Shown here one piece after another: positions 1-8,046 of a DNA stretch of 64,000 nt. The stretch spans positions 1,488,001 through 1,552,000 of the forward strand of contig NZ_QUOU01000001.1 of assembly GCF_003390335.1 (NCBI RefSeq), read 5' to 3'. Every line of letters begins with the position of its first letter. Position 1 is the stretch's first letter. The position numbers and the translations under genes were made by a program. The notes beneath the pieces are model-generated. The model saw only the letters and a program-made list of their open reading frames with translations. It searched no databases and was not told the origin of the DNA. The DNA comes from Thalassotalea euphylliae (GTDB taxonomy: Bacteria > Pseudomonadota > Gammaproteobacteria > Enterobacterales > Alteromonadaceae).

Positions 1-2
1 AT

Positions 3-140
3 AAACGCGCAAAGGTGATGAACAAGCAGGGTAACCAGCGAAAATCGTACAGCAAATCAGTTAACCGCTCTGCGAAAAAGAGCGTCAAGCGCCAACAAAA
101 AAGCTATGCGCGCAATAGTCGCCAGCAGCGCAAACACTAA
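3..140 (+). CDS. C-terminal end of a gene starting upstream (very basic tail)
   Basis: The window opens inside a reading frame that ends at the TAA at 138-140. The 45 visible residues are dominated by Lys, Arg, Gln and Ser and end in SRQQRKH. Such tails occur on RNA-binding proteins, for example DEAD-box helicases, but no domain is visible and the product cannot be named. The frame has no stop from base 3 and is followed by 283 bp without a gene, so it is the end of a real upstream gene rather than a small ORF. Confidence is moderate for coding and none for function. Confidence 0.5.
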   Translation, partial: KRAKVMNKQGNQRKSYSKSVNRSAKKSVKRQQKSYARNSRQQRKH

Positions 141-423
141 TTGTGAAAAGCTAGTTAGCCATGGCAACTGAGACTTAGGGGTTAACCGCTAGCTTTGGCT
201 CTGGCTTTGGTATTGGCTCAGGGAAGTAATTGGCGGTGTTTAGGACAATCAAAAACACCAACTAAGTGCTAAACATTCGCCTTTTGCTATTGATTTGTTT
301 TTTATTAAGCTTGATAAATATCAAATGCTTAGCTGTTATTGGCTAGATTAGAAGATTGAGACTTGAGGCATCAAAAACCATCTTCTATAGTGGGTTTACA
401 ACTTTTTACTAACGACTAGCCCT

Positions 424-1236
424 ATGCATTCACCTTCTGCGATTACGCTCCAACCCGCCGATTTACTTGAGTCCGTTGATTTGACTCAAGCAATTGAAGA
501 TAAAGCAAAGTACGAAAAGCAATTAAAAAAGTGGCAACAGCGCATGTTGCAAGTTCAGCAAGCTTATTTTAGGCAAGGCAAACGCGCAATTCTGGTATTT
601 GAAGGTTGGGATGCCAGTGGTAAGGGCGGCGCGATTAGGCGTTTAACTGAAAAGTTAGACCCGAGAGGTTTTAACGTTTACCCCATTGCCGCTCCCGATC
701 CTATCGAGCAAGCGAAACACTATTTATATCGCTTTCAAACTAAGTTACCAGCGCCGGGCAGTATCGCCATATTCGATCGCTCTTACTATGGTCGCGTGCT
801 CGTTGAGCGGGTTGAGCAATTTGCCAAGCCACAGGAATGGCAACGCGCCTATCAGGAAATTAACGAATTTGAACGCATGTTAGTTGATGATGATGTCCGT
901 ATCGTTAAAGTATTTTTGCACATTAGCAGTGATGAGCAACTGAAGCGTTTCAAGGAGCGTTTAAACAGTCCCATCAAGCGCTGGAAGTTGACCCAAGAAG
1001 ATATCCGCAATCGCGAAAAATGGGACGATTATCACGCTGCCATTAATGACATGCTCAAGTATACCAATGCCGATCATGCGCCTTGGCGCGTCATCGCCGG
1101 TAATAAAAAATGGTACGCGCGCATTGCCGTGCTCAAAGCTGTTGTGAATGCGATGGAGGCTGGTGTAGATACCAGTATTCCACCTCTCGATGAAGCCGTT
1201 GTCAGCGCTGCTGAAAAGGCGCTGGGTGTTCGCTAG
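424..1236 (+). CDS. ppk2: Polyphosphate kinase 2 family protein (PPK2)
   Basis: A 270-residue cytosolic polyphosphate kinase of the PPK2 family, which transfers phosphate between polyphosphate and nucleotides. The Walker A motif GWDASGKGG is at residues 61-69, the Walker B-like segment IFDRSYYGR at about 116-124, and the lid region (SPIKRWKLTQEDI) near residue 190. The length fits a single-domain short PPK2. The ATG at 424 follows a non-coding stretch and gives the expected N-terminus. The gene stands alone: the next gene is convergent. Whether it prefers AMP, ADP or GDP cannot be read from the sequence. The family assignment is firm. Confidence 0.93.
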   Translation: MHSPSAITLQPADLLESVDLTQAIEDKAKYEKQLKKWQQRMLQVQQAYFRQGKRAILVFEGWDASGKGGAIRRLTEKLDPRGFNVYPIAAPDPIEQAKHYLYRFQTKLPAPGSIAIFDRSYYGRVLVERVEQFAKPQEWQRAYQEINEFERMLVDDDVRIVKVFLHISSDEQLKRFKERLNSPIKRWKLTQEDIRNREKWDDYHAAINDMLKYTNADHAPWRVIAGNKKWYARIAVLKAVVNAMEAGVDTSIPPLDEAVVSAAEKALGVR

Positions 1237-1288
1237 CGTTTGAACTTCTACAGATTAGCTAGCTCGCGCTGTTGGCAAATTGGCTGAG

Positions 1289-1930
1289 CTAGCCTAAATA
1301 GCCTAGCTCAATCGTCACTTGGTCAATACCTACCTTGCGAATTGCGCCTGATACTTGAGCACGTTTGCTTGCCAGCATTGAGATCCCTTAGGCCAGCACA
1401 TCAAATATCAACCAATTCCCTGTCTTTTTGTGTTTTCTGAGCCTAAACACTAGTTCGATAGGAGGTTTGCTTGGTTCGACTATAGTCATCGGTACAGACA
1501 CCAATTTTGTGTTCTTGACCAGTTTAGGTTGAGCGTATACCAGTTTTTGACCATTGTATTGCTTTAGAATAGCCGTATAGGATCTGACAATATTGTGTTT
1601 CATCGCTTGCGTAAATTTTGCGCGCTGTGCTTTTGTCGATTTATTGAGGTGTTTGCCGAGCACTTTGTAGGCAACATAGCGATGGTCGATAATCGGCAAC
1701 AATTCCTCTTGCACAATAGTTTCCATCAGTTCCGGAAATTTTGTCAGGTTGTCCTTGTTTTTGTCTAGGCGGTTAAACAGACTTTTAGCCGTAATCTCAA
1801 CGACTTGATAAGGCGATAAGTTGGCTTTTGTCTTTGTTAACGTGTCAATATGCTCGACAGCGACACTTGGCGATGTGACAGCGATTAACATGGCTGCGAC
1901 ATAACATAATCGATAGACAAGTTTGTTCAT
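1289..1930 (-). pseudogene. MlaC/Ttg2D-like periplasmic phospholipid-binding protein, interrupted by an in-frame TAA
   Basis: The reading frame starts at 1930 with a signal peptide and encodes an MlaC-family protein, a periplasmic phospholipid carrier of Mla-type systems. It stops after 180 residues at a TAA (1390-1388) and then continues in the same frame for 32 more residues to a TAG at 1289. The residues after the stop (GISMLASKRAQVS...VTIEL) align with the C-terminus of the intact paralogue at 14671-15285 (GISLLESKKAELS...VTLEL). The TAA falls where the paralogue has Glu in VVEGIS, so one GAA to TAA change explains it. Loss of the last helix would probably inactivate the protein. It is transcribed divergently from the regulator at 2172 and shares the GTAAG boxes between them. 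Confidence 0.85.
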
Positions 1931-2070
1931 TTTATCCTCGGCGCTCTAATTGATTCACTAGGTCTTTAACAATGTTTTTAACAATGTGCCGAAAATTTAC
2001 ATTAAGCGTGTTCTGTCGGCGTTTGTTTGTGTTTACCTGCTCATAATATCAACCAGCGATTGATTACAAA

Positions 2071-2114
2071 GTAAGAGGGTGTAAGGCGCTCGACGTTTTG
2101 TAAGCCCCTGTAAG
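2071..2114. promoter_or_regulatory. Two GTAAG-N5-GTAAG direct repeats (likely response-regulator boxes)
   Basis: GTAAG occurs at 2071-2075, 2081-2085, 2100-2104 and 2110-2114, forming two pairs each with a 10-bp period. The site lies between the divergent MlaC-like gene and the response regulator gene, ending 57 bp before the regulator start. Ten-bp-spaced direct repeats are the usual target of OmpR-family dimers; on the other strand the pattern reads TACA-like, as in the RstA box. Similar arrays occur at 9619, 11406 and 13754. That the adjacent regulator binds here is inferred. Confidence 0.6.
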
Positions 2115-2171
2115 CATGTATATCAATTGCGGAACTTTTTAGATAAATTGGCATCGTTGAGAGGAATTTAT

Positions 2172-2888
2172 ATGAAAAAAAATAGCATAGTACTGGTCTA
2201 AGACGATGAAGAAATCTCAAGGCTCACTGCGCTCTATCTTGATGCCGAGGGCTTCGAAGTAGATGTCGTCAGTGATGGCGAATTGGCACCAGGTATTATT
2301 AAAAACCGCGATCCAGACTTGGTTATTTTGGATTTGATGTTGCCGGGGAAAAGTGGCATTGAAATTTGCAAAGAAATAAGAGGTTTTTTTTCACGACCCA
2401 TCCTTATTCTAACGGCGCCTAATGATGACGTAACTGAGGTGAGCTTGTTGAAGTTGGGCGCTGACGACTACCTAACCAAACCACTTAAACCTCATGTGCT
2501 AGTGGCAAGAATAGAGGCGTTATTAAGGCGTTCGGAAATTGGCGCTGGCACTCAAACGAGCGCTGATGATTCGACTATGCCATCCATGCCATCTACGCCA
2601 TCGCTAATTGAGGTGATTGACGATAAAAGCCAAGTGATTTTCAAAGGAAAGCGCATTCAGTTGACCAGCGCAGAGTTGGAAATGCTGAAAATACTCAACA
2701 CCAATAAAGGCAGAATTGTTTCTAGAGAGGAGTGTTGCCAGGCACTAAGGGGCATAGAATACGACTTTTCTAACCGGTCTATCGATATGCGAATTTCCGG
2801 TTTACGGAAAAAACTGGGTGATGAAGAGGCACCGTACAAAATCATCGCAACCATCCGAAACAAAGGCTATAAGCTCTTACATGAATAG
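2172..2888 (+). pseudogene. OmpR-family response regulator with an in-frame TAA at codon 10
   Basis: The gene begins at the ATG at 2172 with a good ribosome site (GAGGAA at 2161-2166). It reads MKKNSIVLV, then TAA (2199-2201), then DDEEISRLTALYL in the same frame. Every relative, including the second regulator at 29273 (LLLVEDDD), has Glu at this place, so the stop replaces a GAA or GAG codon. Downstream the receiver domain is complete (phospho-acceptor Asp in VILDLMLPG, Lys in LTKPLKP) and is followed by an OmpR winged-helix DNA-binding domain to the end. Initiation further down would lose the first beta strand and the acidic pair DD needed for phosphorylation. The gene lies 6 bp before the intact histidine kinase. 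It is a pseudogene unless the stop is read through or is a sequencing error. Confidence 0.88.
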
Positions 2889-2894
2889 AATTAG

Positions 2895-4223
2895 ATGAAT
2901 AGCATTTCCACGACATTATTTACTCGGCTGTACCTTTCCATCAGTGCAGCAATACTGATAAGTACCATTCTTACCTTAGTCATAATTGAGTCTTATGACT
3001 ATAAACAAGAGATTAACGACTTTAAAGAAGATATCAGTTATATCCATAAAGGTTTGATGAGCCAAATTCAGTTAGGTGCAGTATCAGCTGATGTTACGTT
3101 AACAGTGTCCCCGTATTTTGAAGATAGGTTTTCAGCTAAGGTCGTTAACATACCCCATACCGATATGGGGTGTGTACAATGTCTTGTGTTAGGTCAAGCT
3201 CAGAGGGCGTCGTACTACGAAACCGAACAAGGTGTGAGATATGCAGCTATTGCGCTAAATGGGCCAAATACAACGCTTATTATTACCGAAAAGCTAGAGG
3301 TCATCATGGATGAAGAGTTTGACCTTAACGTTGAAGAGGCCGCTTTTCTGTTACTGATATCGCTTTGCTTAGTCATTATTGCCACTTTGTTGTACTGGCC
3401 GGTTCGACAATTGCAATCAGATATTAAAGCACTGGTGGAATGTTTTGCCAATTACGGCAGAGGCAACCATCAATTAAGAGCAAGTGACAGTATTCCCAAA
3501 CCGCTTAATGAAATTGCGCTTAGCTTCAATAAAATGGCTGATGCAATAGAAAAAAACGTTGAAGAGCGGAGTGTTTTTGCGCAAGCGATACCACATGAAA
3601 TACGCACCCCGTTGAGCAGAATACAGCTAGCCTCAGGGCTTATCAAACGAAGCTCTAAAGAGGTTAACACCATAGATTTGGCTGACGATATTGACAACTA
3701 TATTGAAGATATCAATGTCTTTATCAATCAAATGATGGAATTGATGAAGCTAACGGATCACGGCCAGCACTTTTCAGATGATACTCACCAGCTTATCGAA
3801 CTTGAACATTTTATTCGCTCAAGAGGGGAGCAGTTAAACCTGGAGCGTAAGCATGAGATGTTTTTTGAGGTAGATAACACCATTAAAATTTCAGCCTATC
3901 CCGTGCACTTGATTCTGCTGATGGATAATCTGTTAAAAAATGCGCTTGCCTATACCGCCAACAAGGTCGGCGTATTTGCAACTGAAAAAGACGGAGAGCT
4001 TTTCGTGTCAGTAGAAGACGATGGCGAAGGGATCGCAGTTGCAGATCGCGAGAAGGTTTTTATTCCGTTTAATCGGCTAGATAAAAGTCGCAACAGAAAA
4101 ACCGGAGGCTTAGGCTTAGGGCTAGCGATTGCTAGAGCCTCAGCACACAAAATTGGTGGCAGTTTACGTGTTGATGAATCACGGTGGGGAGGTGCGAAAT
4201 TTACCTTTTCACTCAAGTTGTAA
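2895..4223 (+). CDS. Membrane sensor histidine kinase, RstB/PmrB-like
   Basis: A 442-residue inner-membrane sensor kinase with transmembrane segments at about 13-33 and 150-168. Between them is a periplasmic sensor region containing a GCVQC pair of cysteines (about 92-96). A HAMP-like linker follows, then the H box with the phospho-acceptor His in PHEIRTPL (about residue 234), the N box (LLKNAL), G1 (EDDGEGI), F box (VFIPFNR) and G2 (GGLGLGLAI). All catalytic motifs are intact, unlike its partner regulator 6 bp upstream. The CxxC pair might sense redox state or metal, which is speculative. A second system of the same type lies at 29273-31249. Confidence 0.92.
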   Translation: MNSISTTLFTRLYLSISAAILISTILTLVIIESYDYKQEINDFKEDISYIHKGLMSQIQLGAVSADVTLTVSPYFEDRFSAKVVNIPHTDMGCVQCLVLGQAQRASYYETEQGVRYAAIALNGPNTTLIITEKLEVIMDEEFDLNVEEAAFLLLISLCLVIIATLLYWPVRQLQSDIKALVECFANYGRGNHQLRASDSIPKPLNEIALSFNKMADAIEKNVEERSVFAQAIPHEIRTPLSRIQLASGLIKRSSKEVNTIDLADDIDNYIEDINVFINQMMELMKLTDHGQHFSDDTHQLIELEHFIRSRGEQLNLERKHEMFFEVDNTIKISAYPVHLILLMDNLLKNALAYTANKVGVFATEKDGELFVSVEDDGEGIAVADREKVFIPFNRLDKSRNRKTGGLGLGLAIARASAHKIGGSLRVDESRWGGAKFTFSLKL

Positions 4224-4377
4224 GGCTAGAAATAGTTTGGAACTCAAAGCACTCAAAAGCGTATTTTGGGCTTACAAGATACCAGCCATGTTGACGTAAA
4301 TTATCAGATTAATTAGCTAAGATTTAGCGTGATAAAGACTTTATCTCCAAGTATATTGGCTTGTGTGGTTATGTGGA

Positions 4378-4620
4378 TTATTCTACCGATATGATGACAC
4401 GTTCATTATCTTGATGATCTTCTATTTCAACTATTGTGCCTGATGTATCTGGGTTTGTTGCGGCTAGTATTAAGTCTTCGATACCCATAGACTTGGCCTC
4501 TAGCAAAGAAAGATATTTTTTAGGGAATACTCTAGAAATAGCTTTAAGCACATCAAGTGGTATTTTAATCGTTGTGTCCTTAACATTGTTTTCAAAAACT
4601 TCGATTTTTAGCATTTTCAT
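4378..4620 (-). CDS. Small acidic protein of unknown function (80 aa)
   Basis: An 80-residue protein starting at the ATG at 4620, preceded by AAGGAAA at a proper distance, which supports real translation. It has a beta-rich, charged sequence with the pattern V-x-I-x-IPL followed by a helix (VLKAISRVFPKKY) and ends in ERVIISVE. Similar patterns occur in short N-terminal modules of DUF4097-type (YvlB/LiaX-like) proteins, but the resemblance is too weak for a family call. No signal peptide or membrane segment is present. The next gene on the same strand ends 64 bp upstream, so the two may be cotranscribed. Confidence 0.55.
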   Translation of the reverse strand: MKMLKIEVFENNVKDTTIKIPLDVLKAISRVFPKKYLSLLEAKSMGIEDLILAATNPDTSGTIVEIEDHQDNERVIISVE

Positions 4621-4684
4621 AGTTAATTTCCTTTTAATTTTTTAAATCGCAAAGTAATGGCTTTGTCAAACACAGAGCTGACAG

Positions 4685-5017
4685 CTACTTGCGAGAAGCT
4701 TTTTTGGCATCGCTTTTCGATTTTGAAAACAAGGTTGAACAACAAGCTACAAGCCAACCAATTAGGAACCAGAATGCAATCAAGTACAATTGGGCAGACC
4801 ATGAAGCATCTGTAACCCCGAACTTTTGAACGGAAACGTTGTTCGAACCAAACAATTGAGTTGTGCCAAACATAAAAGGAGTGTTAGCCCAGATCAAAAT
4901 TAAAATTATAAAAGGAATAAATTCCATACCGATACTGACGAGGAGCATTGCACATAAGGGAACTACATTTAGAAAGCTCCCAATATATATTGTTCTTTTA
5001 GTTAATTTATTGATCAT
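4685..5017 (-). CDS. Small three-helix membrane protein of unknown function (110 aa)
   Basis: The start at 5017 (MINKLTKRTIYIG) is chosen over the upstream in-frame codon at 5068 because AAAGGA precedes it at the right spacing. The protein has three hydrophobic segments (about residues 11-28, 32-50 and 78-97) and a basic, Ser/Lys-rich C-terminus. No family was recognised. It lies in the poorly conserved stretch next to the IS256 insertion and upstream of the 80-residue gene on the same strand, with which it could form a small operon. Confidence 0.5.
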   Translation of the reverse strand: MINKLTKRTIYIGSFLNVVPLCAMLLVSIGMEFIPFIILILIWANTPFMFGTTQLFGSNNVSVQKFGVTDASWSAQLYLIAFWFLIGWLVACCSTLFSKSKSDAKKASRK

Positions 5018-5257
5018 TATAAATCCTTTGTATGAATGCCCTGTAATGCAAATAACTGATATCCACAAAGTTCAATAAAGCGAACGATACTTTTAGGCTG
5101 GTAAGTTGATAAATAAAGAGTAGTACATAGCCCACTACAACGCAGTGTAAAGCCATAAGCATAAAGCAGCATTGGTGATAAGTTATATCTACTGCAAACG
5201 ACGATACTTGAAGAAGCATTTTAAGCCAAAAGGATGAGTACCTGACTGGTTATAATA

Positions 5258-6566
5258 GACCCTGTAACACATTTTGTGTAACTGCCAGTTTTAAATAACA
5301 TCTTTTAATCGGTCTTCGAATTCGATCATAAATCGATTTAAGGCCGATTTCCAATTTCTTATCGGCATCGTCCATTTTTTAGATGCCTGCTCAATAGCTA
5401 AGTAAACCACCTTTTTCGCCGAATCGTCATGTGGGAACAGCTTACGTTTCTTAATGGCTTTACGTATAACTGAGTTCAGCGATTCAATAGCGTTGGTGGT
5501 GTAAATAGCTTTTCTGATATCTTCAGGGTAATTGAAGATGGTACTAACGTTTTGCCAGTTATTTCGCCATGAGCGAGAGATATTGGGATATTTACTGTCC
5601 CAGCGTTGCTCAAACTGCTCTAAGGCCATTAAGGCTTCATCTTCAGTTACCGATTGGTATATGCGCTTTAAATCAGCCGTGATGGCTTTGTAGTCTTTCC
5701 ACGGCACAAACTTCAATGAATTACGCACCATATGAACAATACAAAGCTGAATTTGTGTGTCAGGATAAACGGTATTAATTGCATCAGGGAAACCTTTAAG
5801 GCCATCGACACAGGCGATAAGGATATCTTTGACGCCACGGTTTTGAAGCTCCGTTAATACGTTAAGCCAGAACTTCGCGCCTTCGTTTTCTGATATCCAC
5901 ATACCTAGAAGTTCTTTATGGCCTTCGATATTCACGCCTAAGGCTAAGTAAATGGCTTTGTTGATGACTTGCTTATCTTGGCGTATTTTTACAACCAAGC
6001 AGTCGAGATAGACGATTGGGTAAACAGCATCAAGCGGCCTGGCTTGCCACTCGACGACTTGAGCGATAACCGCATCAGTCACACGAGAAATCAGTGTTGG
6101 TGAAACATCTGCATCGTACATTTCCTTGAATGTGGACACGATTTCACGAGTCGTCATGCCTTTGGAATACAGATATAAAATCTTGTCATCCATTGACGTA
6201 AAGCGGGTTTGATTCTTTTTAACCAGTTGAGGCTCAAAACTAGAATCTCTATCACGAGGTGTATCTAAATCAATCTCGCCATCTTCTGTTCGTATAGTTT
6301 TGGGCGAATAGCCATTGCGTGAATTATCGTTGATGGATTGCTCATGACGAACATAACCAAGGTGTTCATCCAGCTCCGCATTAAGCGCAGCTTCAACCGT
6401 TACCTTGGTAAGCATTTTACGAAAGTTCGTTAAATCTGCTTCCGTTTTGATGGATTTAGCCGCTTGCTTGGCAAAGACTTCAAGTTCTTTCTTGTTCATA
6501 ACTACCTATCCTAAACCCTATATGGGTATTAATAATAGGCAGTTACACAGATTTAGTTACAGAGTC
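5258..6566 (-). mobile_element. IS256-family insertion sequence, intact, with 8-bp target duplication
   Basis: A complete 1309-bp element carrying one transposase gene. Its ends are inverted repeats of about 28 bp: the left begins GACCCTGTAACAC at 5258 and the right, read on the other strand, begins GACTCTGTAACTA at 6566; both continue into TGTGTAACTGCC. The element is flanked by a perfect 8-bp direct repeat, TTATAATA (5250-5257 and 6567-6574), the expected duplication size for IS256. The right-hand copy contains the TA that ends the neighbouring IS630 element, so IS256 landed exactly at that boundary. Intact ends and gene suggest a fairly recent insertion. Confidence 0.93.
5291..6499 (-). 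CDS. IS256-family (Mutator type) transposase
   Basis: A full-length 402-residue transposase of the IS256 family. The catalytic DDE residues can be placed: the first Asp in VYLDCLVVK (about residue 169), the second in IACVDGLKGF (about 230), and the Glu in TTNAIESLNS (about 340). The gene starts at 6499 and fills the element almost end to end. No frameshift or internal stop is present, so it is likely functional. Confidence 0.95.
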   Translation of the reverse strand: MNKKELEVFAKQAAKSIKTEADLTNFRKMLTKVTVEAALNAELDEHLGYVRHEQSINDNSRNGYSPKTIRTEDGEIDLDTPRDRDSSFEPQLVKKNQTRFTSMDDKILYLYSKGMTTREIVSTFKEMYDADVSPTLISRVTDAVIAQVVEWQARPLDAVYPIVYLDCLVVKIRQDKQVINKAIYLALGVNIEGHKELLGMWISENEGAKFWLNVLTELQNRGVKDILIACVDGLKGFPDAINTVYPDTQIQLCIVHMVRNSLKFVPWKDYKAITADLKRIYQSVTEDEALMALEQFEQRWDSKYPNISRSWRNNWQNVSTIFNYPEDIRKAIYTTNAIESLNSVIRKAIKKRKLFPHDDSAKKVVYLAIEQASKKWTMPIRNWKSALNRFMIEFEDRLKDVI

Positions 6567-6572
6567 TTATAA

Positions 6573-7684
6573 TACCAATTTCATTAAGTATTAAGTCACC
6601 TTAATCCAACCTCTCGAGCACATTTGTTTCACTCTGCTAGGAGTTGATATAAATGTGTTCCATGCTTTTGATACTTGCTCGACAATATCGTCATAACCTT
6701 TAAATGTTCGATTTGATAAACAGTGCTGGCGTATCCAACTCCATACCTGTTCAATTGGATTGAGCTCTGGAGAATAGGGTGGGAGCTTGATAAGAGTAAC
6801 GTTGTCAAATGGCCGGAAGTATCAACAGTGTGCCACCCGGCACCATCGACAATAACAACTGCATGCCTGCCAGGCGCTGTCGCCTTGGATATTTGTTCCA
6901 TATGTAATGTCATGGCTTCTTTGTTAACGCACGGTGTTATTAAAGCTTCAGTCTTTCCATTGCTTGGGCAAACTGCCCCAAATAAGTACCCATATTCATA
7001 CTGTTGCTGTTTCACCACTCTAGGTCGAGTGCCACATTCAGCCCAAACTCGCGTCGTTTGGTTCTGCTGCCCAAATCTTGCTTCATCTTGAAACCAAATA
7101 TCCATGTCTTCAGGCATGACATTAAATGGGGTGTTCACGATCGTTGACAGGCGAAACTTTTTTTAAAAACTTCTTGAGCCTCTGCTGATTGCTTGGGGTG
7201 TTTGGAGCGAGTCGTTATCCAGCTTAGCTCAAGACTGTGTAATAACCGATAAACATTGCCTATCTGATAGTTAACGTTAAAGTTGTTGCTAATGTAGGTT
7301 TGAATATCAGCCGCAATCAGTCGCCCTCCATCACTGGACTGTGCGTGTTTTAAAACGAACGCTTTTAATTCAAGCTGTTGATGTAAAGTTAAATTGGCTG
7401 GGCGACCTGAAATAGGCTTGCTGTCTAAGCCAGTTAACCCTTTTTCCAAATAACTAGATACCCATTTATTCACGCTACTTCTAGCTGTATTTAGCCTTCG
7501 AGCGATATTGGCTCTATTTTCGCCTTCAAAAAATAATGACACTGCCAATAAGCGTATACGCTTTCGTGCATTTGACTCTTTTCTTGAGAGGGCTAAAAGC
7601 TGTTTTGATGTTTTTAAGTTCAAGGCGGTTAATGAAGATTATGATAACAACCCTTATTAGATCAGATATTTAATTAAAATGGTA
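6573..7684 (-). mobile_element. IS630-family insertion sequence, decayed
   Basis: A 1112-bp element between TA dinucleotides, as expected for IS630/Tc1 elements that duplicate TA. The left end reads TACCAATTTCATTAA and the right end, on the other strand, TACCATTTTAATTAA, so the terminal repeats match imperfectly over about 15 bp. It holds a transposase gene with one likely programmed frameshift and one additional disabling frameshift. Its left end was struck by the IS256 element. The TACCA-TTT-ATTAA ends resemble those of the two MITE-like elements at 16212-17762 and 19885-20028. Confidence 0.8.
6591..7623 (-). pseudogene. IS630-family transposase, frameshifted
   Basis: The N-terminal part (7623 down to about 7138, 162 residues) carries the helix-turn-helix region. 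The catalytic part continues in the -1 frame with DIWFQDEARFG (first Asp region) and VIVDGAGWH. The change of frame lies at a T-TTT-AAA-AAA-A run near 7160, a plausible programmed -1 site. A second break near 6825 shifts the last part, DNVTLIKLPPYSPELNPIEQ with the catalytic Glu, into a third frame that runs to the TAA at 6593. One missing base in the T run explains the second break. The second break makes this copy probably inactive. Confidence 0.8.
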
Positions 7685-8046
7685 TAAAAATACAGTAATT
7701 GAATTAGTGGTACAGGTAAAAATAGAAACACTCTAGCTGTGTTGCCAACTTGGGCAGAGGCTGTCACGTAGCTATTACAAAATCGCTAGATAATTGTACC
7801 CTCAATCTCCCTTGGTAATCACACAACTACATATTAGAAGTGGCCAATGAAAATTGGCCACCAGATCATTGAAATTTGAGAAGTGTTAACCGCTTCACCG
7901 ACGAGTGATTGAGTTGCACAGGAGCAGCTGAACAGCTCAATTGATCGCGAAAGCGTGTTACCGTTAAAGCTCGTAATCGGTATATCGCTGTGCTACGCAA
8001 ATCCATGACTCAGTGCCAATTAAGCGCCCGGTGAATCTCTTGGTTA
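7685..8046. other. Intergenic stretch, no gene seen
   Basis: This 362-bp stretch between the IS630 end and the lipoprotein gene has no convincing reading frame, ribosome site or terminator. A short inverted repeat TGGCCAATGAAAATTGGCCA lies near 7841-7860. Nothing else stands out. Confidence 0.5.

Noticed and set aside
5007..5219. A 70-residue frame on the minus strand upstream of the small membrane protein
   Set aside because: It overlaps the better-supported start at 5017, has no ribosome site and shows no family resemblance.
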